DNA of 64,000 bases, taken from NCBI GenBank assembly GCA_030063045.1, contig JAQSEB010000047.1, positions 3,493,408-3,557,407 of the forward strand. Direction: 5' to 3'. This stretch comes from Pratylenchus scribneri. Taxonomy: Eukaryota > Nematoda > Chromadorea > Rhabditida > Pratylenchidae. Positions 12,526-25,214 of the stretch are shown here, one piece after another. Under the pieces are notes generated by a model. That model did not search any database. It saw nothing but the letters and a program-made list of their open reading frames with translations, and had not been told where the DNA came from. A program made the position numbers and the translations under genes. How positions within the stretch are numbered: the first letter of the stretch is position 1; each line of letters starts with the position of its first letter.

Positions 12526-13447
12526 ATATCCACCGTTAATTTTTTCTATTATATAAGTGTTCATTCTTTCACTTTCACAGCCAAAGGGCCCAAGGGCCTA
12601 TAAACAAAATGAATTAATCTTCATTTTTCGGAGACCGACTGCTGCTGGTTGATTAATAATTACAATTTGCAACTTTTCATCCTACATTTTATATTTCCCA
12701 AATTCTATTTAATATTTTACCTTTAACAATATGTTAAAAATACTTTTCTATAAATTTTAATTTGATTAATTCATTTCATATTTACCGGGGAATGGAATTT
12801 TTATATGGCTTTTTTAAATTAAAATTTTCCATAGTTTCGTTAATTATTTGTGCCTAAATTATTTTAAATTAAATTGATTAAATAATTTATATTTTGTACT
12901 CTATATTTTTGTCAAATATCTCTTCATTTTTTTCAATGTGATTATTCAACTACAGATTAAAATATTTTTAATAATGTTTTATATTTATTTATCCATCCGA
13001 AAATATTAAATTAATTAAAAACCCATTCTTTTGTTCATTATTTTTTCTTTTAATCATCGCTTTGGGATCAATTCAATCCATTTTCCCAATTTCCTTTGAA
13101 ACAACAACAATATTGCCCAGAAAAATTTGGCAAATAATAAAACAGCTGACAAATCTTATTCTCAAGCTCACACTTTTATATTGCATTTTTCCTTTTATAT
13201 TCGCTTTTAATCATTAAGCATGCCAAATTATAACAATAAATAAATATTATCGGTGGTTTCATTTCAATATATCCCTCTTTTAAAGAAAAAGTATAATTTT
13301 ATTGTTTTTTTTAAATAAATAAAATTAATTTTATTATTAAATTTAATTATTTTTCATGATTCCATTATTCTAATTCTCAATGAATATCCTCTGCCTTTTA
13401 AAATTGATTTATAAATAAAAGGGAATTTAATGCGCGTCATCCCAATC
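12526..13447. other. intergenic, no gene seen
   Basis: AT-rich spacer between two oppositely oriented tRNA genes. I see no coding or structural signal. Confidence 0.6.
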
Positions 13448-13529
13448 GTACTTGTGGCCGAGCGGTTAAGGCGTTGGACTGCTAATCCAATGGGGTTTCC
13501 CCGCGAAGGTTCGAATCCTTCCAAGTACG
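13448..13529 (+). tRNA. tRNA-Ser (anticodon GCT)
   Basis: An 82-nt class II tRNA. The acceptor is GTACTTG/CAAGTAC, the anticodon stem TTGGA/TCCAA encloses CTGCTAA, a long variable arm (TGGGGTTTCCCCG) follows, and the T arm is AAGGTTCGAATCCTT. The GCT anticodon and the long variable arm both identify serine. ORFs reading across it on the minus strand are shadows. Confidence 0.97.
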
Positions 13530-14609
13530 AATATTTTTGCTTAATTTTTGAAAATATTTTTTCACTTCCCCAATAACAAAACAATAATTTTGAGGCCAAA
13601 ACAAATTTAAAATTAGATTAGCGAGGAAGGAGCAAGAGGGTAAAAAAGGGATTAAATCCAGTGCCAAAAGTGAATGGTGTCCAAAAATTTGCCTCTGGGC
13701 AAAATATTCTCAGTCTGAGCTGTTGCCTCCACCTCCAATGGCCATATGTCATCTCACCCCCGAAATGAGTGTTTATTTTCGCAGCCAAACTAATGAAATG
13801 ATCCTTCAGGGACGCCACCAATTTTCATTATCCTCTTTCCTCCTTCTTTTCCTTTAAAGAAGGCCAATTGACATTTGCCTCGAGGGCAAGGTGCCAAATT
13901 CATCCTGGGAAGGGATTGAAAGTGCGAGTCGATTATATTTGTGTAAGATGATCCGATTCCCGATTCAATCCGTCTTATGGGCCATATACGAAAATCTCGA
14001 TAACAAATTCTTCCCTTTTCTTCATTGTCTTTTTGATTATTTTAAGGCAAATCGAATTCATCATTATTAATCAAAAATATGCCCAATGCCCATCTACCGG
14101 TATATACTCTAATAATTCATTTAATTCATTTATTACCATTTTTAATATTTTTTTTGCCAATAAAAATTAAAATAATAAAAATAATTTTGAAAATATTGAT
14201 TCTCAAAGGATGTATTAATTTTTAATATAATAATTACAAGGATGTATTTCCCATTTTTCCACTTGATTTGATTAATTCGGCCGAGGCCGCGTTTCACTTC
14301 GATTTTATATTGCGCATCCTATAACCCCCATATTCTACTAAATATTTTTTCATAATATTTTTCTTTCTAATCCTATAATTCATAGCTTCAAGCATTATAA
14401 TAATTTTTAATGAATATTTTTAATGATTTTAATTTTTTATTAAACACATTTTCCTTTTTTATTCCCTTTTAGGAAATAATCACTTATAATAAAATTGGAA
14501 CTCGCTTAAATTGTTTTTATTATCCGCAGATTTTATTCCTACCTCCTTTTAAAATTCAATTTCAACCTCATATATTCTGCATTCACTTAATTAATTGCCT
14601 TCATTTAAA
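13530..14609. other. upstream region of the Clc-like gene
   Basis: No gene seen. A relatively GC-rich block at about 13670-14000 and the stretch TTCGGCCGAGGCCGCG near 14280 stand out from the AT background and could be regulatory sequence for the gene starting at 14610. That is inference from position and composition only. Confidence 0.4.
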
Positions 14610-16590
14610 ATGAATTTTGCCGGCCTCAAAGTTTGCCGTTTCATTGCCCTAATTGTGTCGGCAATTTTATGCCTTGTGGCAATCATTTTGCTCACAATTG
14701 GACTTGCCACACCATCTTGGTTACTTTTTATGAATTGATTAAATAATAATTTATAAAATTATCTATTTTTTTATAAAAAATAAAAATAAAAAAATAATTT
14801 TAATTGTTAATACTTTAACTTTCCCCTAGGCTCGTTGTTCAATATCGACTATCAAATGGCATGGTTGAAGAGCATCGTCATGGAATTTGGTTGGATTGTA
14901 TGCTCCGAGGCAGCAATTATTATTGTAAATGATTTCAATAATCATTATTATTTCCAAATTTTACAAAAAAAAAAAATAATTTTTAATAAATAAATTTTCC
15001 AACATTTTTTGCAGCTATGCAGAACACATATTTTCCCTCCTATGGCAGTGCAGGCGATCAATGCGAATATAAATGGGGTAATATTTTGTCATTTTTTTTG
15101 AAAATTTTATTTAAATTTATTTTTAAAATTTTTTTGTCCAAATAAAATAATAAAATTAATTAAAATATTCTTCCCTTCTAATCCTCAGTGAATGTTGAAT
15201 ACCCAAATTACGGTGGGGGCGGCATGAACGGCGGTGGAATGATCGACCCATATTACGGTGGAATGGGCAATATGGGCGCAATGAGCACAATGTTCGAAAA
15301 TGATTTTGCCCAACATCGATTTTTGGGTAAATATTAATTAATTTATATAATTTAATATAAATTAAGGCTGGCATGTGACCATTCTCGTCATGATGTTGAT
15401 TGCCATTACGGCTGGCATTTTTGCCCTATTTTGTTCATGCTGCGTCATTATGACAGGCAAATAAAATTAAAATGTTTATTTTTTTATTTTTTATTAATTT
15501 GATTCAGGACTTTGCTCCCCAATTGTTGCATTGCTTGAATTTGTGGCTTGTAATAAAATTTAATAAAATATTTAAAAATAATTCCCCCATTATTTTATTC
15601 CAGTCCTTTGCTCTGCCATTGGTTGCATTGTCTTTTTCGTGAATGCAAATCGACCCGAAATTCGCTATGTCCAAATTCCGAATTCGGCTGAACGATGGCG
15701 TATAAATGAGGTACGGCGAATAATAAAATAAATTTATTTTCGGAATTTTCAATCCAATTTCTTTAGGGGTAATTATTCATTTCAGGGTCCCAATTTTTCG
15801 GAAGATCCCAGCTGGTTTTTCCCCCATTTCCCAAGCACCACCTATGGGCGTCCTGGAATTTGGGGAGGCGACGGCGGGTTCGGTACAATTGTGGGGCCCA
15901 TGGGAAATGGGTGGCCGCCATCTTCCATGCCCGCCGATCGCCTCCGAGAGGTCTTCTATTCCCGCCTAACATCATAGGAAAATTCTATAATGCTTAATTA
16001 CGAATATAGATTAAGTCATTTTTGACATATATTTTCCAATAAAATTAATATTTAAATCCATGATTCTGATTTTGAGGACAGAGTCTAATTTTACCATTAA
16101 AAATATTAGCGGAAATGACTATCAAAATATATAAAATATTCGTTTACAAAATTTTTATACAATTAATTAGTGAGTTTATGGCAAAATATACAGTGCATAA
16201 AAATTTTATTCCCATTGCCATTCATCCATTTTCTGTTTAGCAAGTCCGTGGCTTCTCCTTCGATTTAAGTGTTGCCGCCGTCTTCATCTTTTTGCTCTCA
16301 TTTTTGATTGGCATTTTGAGCACAGTCACCGTTTTCATGCATGCCCATCGAGACCATCAACGACGACATTTGGCAAGGTAAAAAAATATTAAAATTAAAT
16401 TTAAAAATTTTTATCATATTTGAATTAAAAATTAATTTTAATTAATTTGTAAAAAAAATCCCTAATTTTTTGCAGTAAAACATATCCAAAAACGGACATC
16501 ACTACCGTATCATCGCCCCTCAATGACAACAATGGCAATTTTGCTCGGACACATTCCCCTCGGTCCCGTTCCCCAGCCATCGATGTTTGA
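14610..16590 (+). CDS. Clc-like / claudin-PMP22 superfamily four-TM protein
   Basis: Ten exons (14610-14719, 14830-14924, 15015-15077, 15189-15326, 15367-15456, 15508-15549, 15604-15710, 15786-15950, 16241-16377, 16476-16590) give 353 aa. TM1 is at about residues 11-33, followed by a large extracellular loop with the claudin signature: W37, GIW at 55-57, C60 and a second Cys at 85. The loop also has a Gly/Met-rich insert. TM2 is at about 137-165, TM3 at 166-198 and TM4 at 279-302, and the cytoplasmic tail is Ser-rich. This matches the nematode Clc-like family in topology; such proteins act in cell contacts or as channel-associated subunits. Intron 5 (15457-15507) uses a GC donor. Retaining the intron after 15950 would end the protein at a TAG near 15977 and lose TM4, so a shorter isoform is possible. 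Confidence 0.8.
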
Positions 16591-17069
16591 AGGGAAATTT
16601 GAATGGAAAGAATTTTGATTTGGCGGCAGGAATTTCAAAATGATTCCATTTTTTGATTCTTTTTATTTTTTTACTCATTTATATTTTTTGAAAATGCGCA
16701 TTTCCCAAATATTTAATAAGCTTTAATAAATCATTTTCTTTTGGGCATATGGCCATAAAAATTAATTATTTTTATCTGCATTTTTTTTGCGCAGTGGCCA
16801 ATTTGCCAACTCATCAATTTTAGTGGATTTATGTGGTAAAATAGAGAGACAAGGATGATAGAATTTAGGAAAATATTATTGTGATGAAGGAGTAATAAAA
16901 TTCGAGAGTGAAAAATGATAGAATGGGATAATGGGATATTTGATTGGATGCGATTTAATTAAAAGAATTGGATTGATTCTATAAATGCCTTCAGGGTTCA
17001 GGCATTATTACCTTCGGCATTAATTAAGCTTGACATTTAAACATTTATAATTTATGCATTTTTAAAGAT
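16591..17069. other. intergenic between Clc-like and EF-hand genes
   Basis: Contains an AATAAA-like signal (TTTAATAAATC near 16725) suited to Clc-like 3' processing. Nothing else is recognised. Confidence 0.5.
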
Positions 17070-17972
17070 ATGTTCTTTCCAATTATTCCATTATTTTTGC
17101 TGCCAAATTTGGTAAATAATTTGGCAATGGCCAATTATGAAGAACTTTTTGTGAAATATGATGAAAATAAGGTTTTTTTAATTTTTTTGATAATTTATTA
17201 GTAGCTAGAAAATTTTTTTTGGCACTAAACTTTCTGCTGGACGTAATATTTGTGTTTTTGAGGCCATAAAATGTGATCAAATTTCTTGCCACACTTTAAA
17301 CCATATTAACTTCGATGAACTAGCCTAGGCTAAAATTAACTCTAATTAAAGCTTAATAAGTACTAACATTTAGTAAGGAAAGGAATGCCTAGGTAGCAAA
17401 CATACTAAAATACATATGACAAAAAGAAAAATTTTAGTGAAAAAATTTCCATTTTATATAGCTAGCTCCGTTAGAAAAATTTTTTCCAGAATGGACTTTT
17501 GAATTTTGAAGAATTCCGAAAATTGCTCAAAGATAAATTATTGGCCATGGAAAAGGGAAATGGCCAAGAGCAATCCATAATTGAACACGAATTTGAGAAT
17601 CAAAATTTGCCTTTGGGCGATATTTTCAATTTGATGGATTCCGACAGAAATGGCCAAATTTCGGGGCAAGAATTTTCGATCAACAAAGAGGTAGTGGACT
17701 TTTTTGATCAAATTGACCAATTAAATGGAATGGACGAAAATAGTACATTGGATGAGAAAATTGTGGAGGAAAATTTATTAGAGGGAAAAAATGTTGATGA
17801 AAAAGTTGGAAAAATGGATGAAATTAACACTGAAAATGATGGAAGAAAAAATGATAAAAATTCGCAAAAAATTAAAAATGAAAATTCAAACGTGGAGGAA
17901 GATAAAACTGAGGAAGAAGAAAAGGAACAAAAATTGGTGCCAGAGAATTTGTTGCATAAGCCAGAATTATGA
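17070..17972 (+). CDS. small EF-hand protein with probable signal peptide and acidic tail
   Basis: Exons 17070-17171 and 17490-17972 (phase 0) give 194 aa. The N-terminus is hydrophobic (MFFPIIPLFLLP and on), a probable signal peptide. EF-hand 1 is split by the intron: exon 1 ends in YDENK and exon 2 begins NGLLNFEEF, together a complete DxNxNGxxNxxE calcium loop. EF-hand 2 is LMDSDRNGQISGQEF, also with canonical ligands. The second half is a low-complexity Glu/Lys/Asn-rich tail, possibly a coiled or disordered acidic region. The protein ends HKPEL, which loosely resembles an ER-retention tetrapeptide but is not canonical. A calcium-binding protein of the secretory pathway is inferred. Exon 2 alone has no good ATG, which supports the two-exon model. 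Confidence 0.75.
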
Positions 17973-18964
17973 ATTTGCCGAATTTCTTCGATTATTTTTC
18001 CCACTCAAAAATTTTGTCAAAAATTATTCTTTTTGTGGTAAAAAATTATTTGTTTTTGAACCTTTTCTTTTCTGCTATTGGTCATTCATTGGCCAATTGG
18101 CCATTAGATTTTCATGTATTTGGCCATTAGTTATTTTGCCTATAAAGTGGTTGAAAAGAAGTCTACCAACAATTTCTTTCTGCTGCAATTTTCTTTCGCC
18201 CATTACACAGTGTCCATTCCCTCGAGTGCATTTTCCTGCTGCCTGCCGTCGCTTTCCAATTTCCAGTCCGGCGGATTAAACTAAAAATCGAATGAGTCTG
18301 TCTGTCTATTCCATTATTAACCATTCGATAGAGTCGCGAATAAAAGCGACTATGAGCTATGACCACTTTGTTAAATTGTTTTAAAGGACATAATGGATAA
18401 TAAAGAACAAAACTTTTAGTTTAAATATTCATTAGGCATCTACTAAAACCTTAGCCTTATAAATTGGGCCTTTTTGCATTTTTACTCTATTAATAATAGA
18501 AAATGTTTGATTTTTATCATTTGCAAAAATCTGCTTTGGGCCTATTCTTTCCCATTTTGAAAGTAATAGGCAATTTTTGTCCAAAACACCAGCAGGTTTT
18601 AGATCGAAGAATAAATTTCTCTTAAAAGAAATGCAACCATACAAAACCTGTTTTGTGTGCGGAAAATTCATTAAATTGCATTATAGCCAGCTAGATTTTG
18701 ATCAGTTCTATTCCTCTTTATTTTTAAAGTAATTTAAGAATTGCCAAATATTCCAAATTGCATTAAGAATTAAAAATTCAACTTAGTTTAGGAATTCAGT
18801 CCAACAATTTTTTCCTTCCTTTCCCAATTTTGGCCAAAAATTTTTAAAATTATGTTTTTAAAATTGTGGCTAATAAAAAGAAATTTCCTCTCGTTAAAAT
18901 GTCCACTTTTTGACAAACAATTTATTCATTGAAGTAAAATTGTCCAGAGAATTGCCCAATAAAA
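17973..18964. other. intergenic, no gene seen
   Basis: Open frames here (for example 18163-18366 and 18432-18671 on the minus strand) have no domain or splice support. The stretch at about 18180-18300 is less AT-rich than its surroundings, without recognisable content. Confidence 0.5.
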
Positions 18965-21900
18965 ATGATTGAAGAAATTGAAACAACAAAAACGACAGAA
19001 TTTCGAACTCAGCAGCAGAAAGTTGTCGAAGAAAATGGACAAGAAAATTTGTCTGAAATTGAAAATTCCACAAATAGCGAGCAGAAAAATGGGGTGGAAG
19101 AATTAGTTGAACAACAGCAAGAACAAGAGCCGGGTTGGAGACGATTCAAACAATGGTATTAGGGAAATATCATGAGAAAAATTAAATAAATTCGTCAAAA
19201 GTTATTTTCACTGTTGGAGACAAATTTGTGTACCAGAAACAGTTTTCAAACGAATATTAGCTTTCTGCTTAACAAAATTGTAACAATTATAGTCTAATTG
19301 AAATGAATTGATTAGAGAAAGAATTTAACGTATTTGATTGAAATTTGGCAACAAGTTATGACATGACGCATGACTAAAAATGATAAAATAGGCCAAAATT
19401 AGGCAGTTTTCTTTAATTGGCCACAACTGTGCCAATTATATTTTTGATCAATCAATGATATTGATATACAAATGCGCTGTCCCTCTATGGTATAAAAGTT
19501 TTATTAGTACCTAGAAGGATTGCTGAAATATTGGACAATGTACAAAATTCGCCAACCAACTCCTCTTAATTATCTTGATATTTATAAAATCTAACAAAAA
19601 TAGTCGAAATATTAAATATATCAATGATATTATGAAGATTTTAATTTTATTTTAAAAATTTTACAAAAACAATTTTAAGGGTACACTGTTTTTGCGTCGT
19701 CACATTTGATTTGGAGCTTGGCCAAACCATTGAGGTTTTCTATTTTAAAATTGCATACATATTGGTAAGAATATAGTACATTTTACATAGTTAATTCAAT
19801 TTGAAAATGAACTTGATTTTCATTGGTTCTTAAAAGATTTATAAAAGTAGGTTCTAAAAAGTCAAAATGTGATTTTACGTATATTCGGAAATTAATCTTA
19901 TTCAAAAAGTGATAAAATCTACATATTCGACCCTACTAAAGTTCTCAATTAAATTTCAGTCAAGCAATTAATAAATCCATAAAAAGATGAAAGAATTTCG
20001 ATGATAATTAAAGATTATTGGAGGGAGGGGAGGATTTTTTTGGATAGAAATAGAACTTATATTAATTATTTTAACCCTTTAGAATATGGGGCTGTGGCTC
20101 AGTGGTAGCGCGCTCGCTTAGCATGCGAGAGGTCGTGGGTTCAATTCCCACCAGCTCCATTAATTTTTGCTTTTTAATAAAATTACCTTTATTTAAAATT
20201 GGAATTAAAGATAAATTTTCTATGGAATAAAATTACTTTTATTTTAAATATAAATTTTTTTATTAGGTTATTTATCCCGGCAATGCCCAACTCAGTCAAT
20301 CCGAACGAATTGATCTTTGTTATTTGGCATTTCCGGACTCAAATTGTTCCCAAACTGCCATATCATTCAGTGGCTCTTCCTCATCTCCAACACTTTCAAA
20401 TGGACATAGCAGTCGGCCAATAAAGGAAACAAAGTTTTAAAATATTTAGAATTTTATTTATCCAGGGAATAAATTTTTAGCTTAACGGACTCTTCGCATC
20501 ATTTTCGAATTCGACGAACTTCCCCAAATGAACAAATTGACAAATTGTATTCTAATTTTTGACTTAATTTGTTTTCAAATCATTTTTGTAGCACTGAGTC
20601 CATTGCCCAACAACTTCCACCCTATCTTCGCCCAGATGGGCGTTTCTTCTACGGTTTTGCCCATTTTAGACGGCAACGGGATCCGAGCCTAGCGCGGGGA
20701 TATTCACAAAAGGTTACCAATTGGCTTTAAAATTAATTTGACAAAAATTTTTGTTTGTATATTTACCAAATATATTAATATTAAATATATCCTAAAATTT
20801 CTCCCTTAAATAGAGCATTGTTCTGCTCACTCATTTGCCCTTTGTTGCCTTATTTTCTCGGGTTCTCTCCGAAGTTGCAATGGCTTTTTTCGCTGGTGGT
20901 GAAAGTGCCATTGAAACTGGTGAGCAATTTTCAAATGATAAATTCATTGATAATTTTCACAGCTTGCCGTCAAATTGGCCAATATTGGCCACCACCAATT
21001 CCCGGCGGTGATCGGCTAATTTCACTGCCAATTTTTGGCCTTCGTTTTTGTTGCTCAATTCCAATTGATTCGAATGCTTCTTCACTGGCTGAATTTGATC
21101 TTAATGATGATGATTTCGAGGGAAAGAAAATTTCATCGGCCATATTTCCCAAAAAACAATCCATCGAAGAAGAGGAAGCCGAATTTGAAGTAGAGAAATA
21201 TTTAATTTAAATCTATTTTTAAATTAATTAAATATATTTTTAAATAGTGGAATTTTTTGAATTTTAATATTAAACAAATTAATTCATAAAAATATTTTTA
21301 AGATAATTGATTATTTGAATTGCAATATTTTGCATCTTCATTCAATCCATGAATCGGATCAACATTTCCATTCCGGCATCAAACGGATTCTTCATCATTT
21401 GCATTTGCTATGGGAACTCGTTTTACTCGGAGAAGTCTGTCAATTTTAATATTAATAAAATGAATATTAATTTTATTTAACTAAATTTTAATCTAATGCG
21501 AAAAAGTTTTAAATGTCAAAACATTAATAAATATTTTTACAAAATTTTTAATTAATTAATTTTCCTCGATTTCAGCCTTTACTCATTTTGGCACCAAATC
21601 CTTCAGTCGGCTCCTCCCTTGTCCATTCATTCATTTCCTTGATTTCCCCACTTCGCTATAATGGCGATCATCGGCCATATTTTACCATTCATGATTCAGA
21701 TTTCAATGAAATTAGTTCCAGAAAAAATTGGTAAAAAATTACTTAAAATTTGCCATATGAAATTTAATTATTTAAAATTTATATATTAATATTAATTTAT
21801 ATATTGATATTAATTTATATATTGATATTAATTTATATATTAATATTAATTTATATATTGATATTAATTTATATATTGATATTAATTTATATATTGATAT

Positions 21901-24900
21901 TAATTATTTATATTAATTTATATATAGATATTAATTTATATATTGATATTAATTTATATATTGATATTAATTTATATATTAATATTAATTTATATATTGA
22001 TATTAATTTATATATTGATATTAATTTATATATTAATATTAATTTATATATTGATATTAATTTATATATTAATATTAATTTATATATTAATATTAATTTA
22101 TATATTGATATTAATTTATATATTGATATTAATTTATATATTAATATTAATTTATATATTGATATTAATTTATATATTGATATTAATTTATATATTGATA
22201 TTAATTTATATATTAATATTAATTTATATATTGATATTAATTTAAATATTGATATTAATTTATATATTAATATTAATTTATATATTGATATTAATTTATA
22301 TATTGATATTAATTTATATATTGATATTAATTTATATATTAATATTAATTTATATATTGATATTAATTTATATATAGATATTAATTTATATATAGATATT
22401 AATTTATATATTGATATTAATTTATATATTAATATTAATTTATATATTGATATTAATTTATATATTGATATTAATTTATATATTGATATTAATTATTTAT
22501 ATTAATTTATATATAGATATTAATTTATATATAGATATTAATTTATATATTGATATTAATTATTTATATTAATTTATATATAGATATTAATTTATATATT
22601 TATATTAATTTATATATTGATATTAATTTATATATTGATATTAATTTATATATTGATATTAATTTATATATTAATATTAATTTATATATTGATATTAATT
22701 TATATATTGATATTAATTTATATATTGATATTAATTTATATATTGATATTAATTTATATATTGATATTAATTTATATATTGATATTAATTTATATATTGA
22801 TATTAATTTATATATTGATATATTAATTTATATATTGATATTAATTTATATATTGATATTAATTTATATATTGATATAATAATAATTTTTAAAAATTATT
22901 TTAGCCTGATGAACAGTTGCATTTTGGGCGTCACAAATCCATTTTTCCTCAAGGCATTTTCGCATTGGCCACATATTCTCAAATTGAATACAATACAACC
23001 GGTGAGTGGTAAAAAATTAATTTTAAATAATTATCATTTGTTTTGATGAAAATGAAAATACTAAAATAAATAATATGCCAGAAAATAATAAAATAATTAA
23101 TTTTGAATTTTCAGCAAATTCGCCGTGAACGCAGTGAATCCCGTCTTGTGCATAAATTGCGAGCACAAACTGCGACACAATTCGTTTTGGGCAATTTAAA
23201 AAGGAGTGGAACTGCATCGAAGGGATTGGACATGGAATGGGGAGAAAATGATAATAATAAAAATGGAGAGGATGAACAACATCAACAAAAAATGATCAAG
23301 TGAGATTAAATATTATTAGTCCTAATCTAAGGCTAAAATTGTTTTACGGCGAGAGATTGGCCTGGTTTTCGCCTCTCTCACCAGAAGTCTAATAAGCCCC
23401 ACAATGGCCCAATAAACGTGATAGGGATAAATGGGAATTCGACTCTAAATTATTCTTTATTAATTGTGCCAGAAAAATGTGAAAAGGCTGAAAACAGTAG
23501 GAGAGAAAAAAGGTTAAAAAGGCGGACTTGGGTTGAGGCAATATTTGATTGATAGAAAGTGATGGGCGGTTAGGCAAAATGTAGGGGTACAGTAGGACAA
23601 ATAGGAAAGGTTCTTACTTTTAGGAATTATTGGAATTGACAAATATAAACTATTAAAAAATTGATTATCCTTTAGGGTATTAGACCTAAATTTCGAATTA
23701 ATAGATGGACTATTTAATTCAAAATTTATTCCCCATGATTTAGTGAATTCATTTGAAATTATAAGTAAATTGTGTAGTTTATTATTCAAAAATTACCTTG
23801 AAAATATATTCCAACCAAATTCAAATGATTCCATCGAAAAATTTTTTAAATATTTCCCTCTAATTTTCAGACGTCTTTCTGATCGTTCTTTGCTCGAAAA
23901 GCATTCCTCCGGTTTCCTCTGTGCCCATCGCCAATTTCTGGTCCAGGACAAAACATTGCCCCGTCAATTGCTTCGGACTCCATCCGATTCCCCCTCACAA
24001 TGGTCTGCCCTGCGGTGGTATTTTGCCGAATTGACCCAAAGTTTCATGAGCCCATTGGAAAGGTGAGTATTTATTTTAATTTAATTTAAATTTTAATTCC
24101 ATTTTCAGTTTCATTTCCACACTTTTACCACTGCGCCGTGAATTGAGTCCATTTCAACCGGTGCCTCAAATGCGGCCATTCTCGTTGGAACAATTCCTTC
24201 TCTCGCTACGCCATTTTGGGCATCCTGGTGTCAAAGGCGATTGGCAAGGTGTGTTTTTGAATTATTTTGAATAAAAATTATAAAAATCAATTTATTTAAT
24301 TACAAAAAATACTCAAAATTACTAAATTCAGGGATTTACTGGCTTATAAATTTTTGGAAATCTCGGCTTCTAGGCAATCCAGACACTCAAGAATAGACTC
24401 ATTCGATTCAGCACTGTCGATTTTATTATATGAAATTTCAATTTCAATCCGATTTAATAAGCGTATTTGAAAACTGAACCGTTGTGTAAATTTAAACCCA
24501 AACCAGTTTTTAGTTTATTAACTTTTAATCCATGACACCGATATGAAATTAAAATTTCATATACTAAATCGACCATGCAGAGTCGAATTAGCATACTTGA
24601 AATTTACTAAACCATAATCTAGTATATTCCGGAATTTAACAATAGACAATTTTTGGTGCAATATTTTTAGTAAATTAATTCAATTTTTGCAATTTAGGTC
24701 TATATCGCCAATTCGTCACACGTTCCCCAAATTTCATTGGATGGCTTCGACAACGCCAAAAAGATATTGAACGGCAACTTCGATTGGAGCACATGGATTT
24801 AATCGCAAATTTCAATTTTACTTCGACAATTTTGATGGAACGAAATCAAGTCAGTTAATATTAATTAATTTTTTTAAAAATATTTTTTCCTTCATTACTC

Positions 24901-25214
24901 AGATTGAAATTGTTGATTTGGTCATGAAATTGACAAATCGTTTGGAAGAATTGAATAAACGGCTAAAAAATAATCAACCACAAATAATGGGGGAAAACAT
25001 TCAATTGGATGGGAATAGTTCGCCGATTAAGGTCGGAAAATATTATATTAATTTTTTATAATTTTTATTTCAGAAAAATTTCCTATTAAATCAACGTTTA
25101 AAACTTCAGCATCGATTTAATCAAATTTTGGACTCGGTGGATGATGAATTAAAAATGGTTTTACTCTCAAATCCCACATTTCGGAGGGCTGCTGAGGAAG
25201 CAGAACAAAAATAA
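18965..25214 (+). CDS. DENND6: DENN domain-containing protein 6 orthologue (Rab GEF family)
   Basis: Fifteen exons (18965-19155, 19680-19734, 20267-20433, 20592-20712, 20814-20919, 20963-21189, 21303-21434, 21576-21730, 22905-23001, 23115-23299, 23871-24062, 24109-24248, 24698-24849, 24903-25031, 25074-25214) join in frame to 729 aa. DENND6/FAM116 landmarks appear in order: CVVTFDLELGQTIEVIYP, LCYLAFPDS, FYGFAHFRRQRD, LWELVLLGEPLLILAPNPS (326-345), RPYFTIHDSDF, ILGVTNPFF (to 398), ELTQSF (532-537) and KGDWQGLYRQF (from 585). Members of this family activate endosomal Rabs (Rab14 for human DENND6A) in recycling and adhesion control. The protein is longer than the human one (about 600 aa) because of acidic or low-complexity inserts in exons 1, 6 and 10. 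The introns contain tRNA-Ala, a large minisatellite and a dispersed repeat. Exon 1 is an acidic, Gln-rich N-terminal extension. Confidence 0.9.
20088..20159 (+). tRNA. tRNA-Ala (anticodon AGC), nested in a DENND6 intron
   Basis: The cloverleaf has acceptor GGGGCTG/CAGCTCC plus A, D arm GGCTCAGTGGTAGCGC, anticodon stem CTCGC/GCGAG around TTAGCAT, and T arm GTGGGTTCAATTCCCAC. It lies on the sense strand in the second DENND6 intron (19735-20266). Pol III initiation inside a Pol II intron on the same strand is therefore expected. Confidence 0.97.
21780..22878. repeat. 18-bp minisatellite in a DENND6 intron
   Basis: About 60 copies of ATTAATTTATATATTGAT, with variants TTAATA and TAGATA at the GATA position and occasional ATTATTT units. 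Because the unit is 18 bp, all frames repeat every six residues. This produces stop-free frames reading INLYID or ILIYIL that are not genes. The array accounts for most of the 1,174-bp intron between exons 8 and 9. Confidence 0.97.
23330..23640. repeat. dispersed repeat, copy 1 (in a DENND6 intron)
   Basis: Shares a colinear series of blocks with 42290-42600. These include ATTGTGC-GAAAAATGTGA, GGGTTG-GGCAAT-TTTGATTGATAG, GATGGG, TAGGCAAAA-GT-GGGGTACA and GTACAGTAGGA. Similarity is patchy, as in an old interspersed element. No ends or ORF are recognised. Confidence 0.7.

Noticed and set aside
21804..22879. INLYID/ILIYIL repeat proteins
   Set aside because: Artefact of an 18-bp AT-rich minisatellite inside a DENND6 intron.
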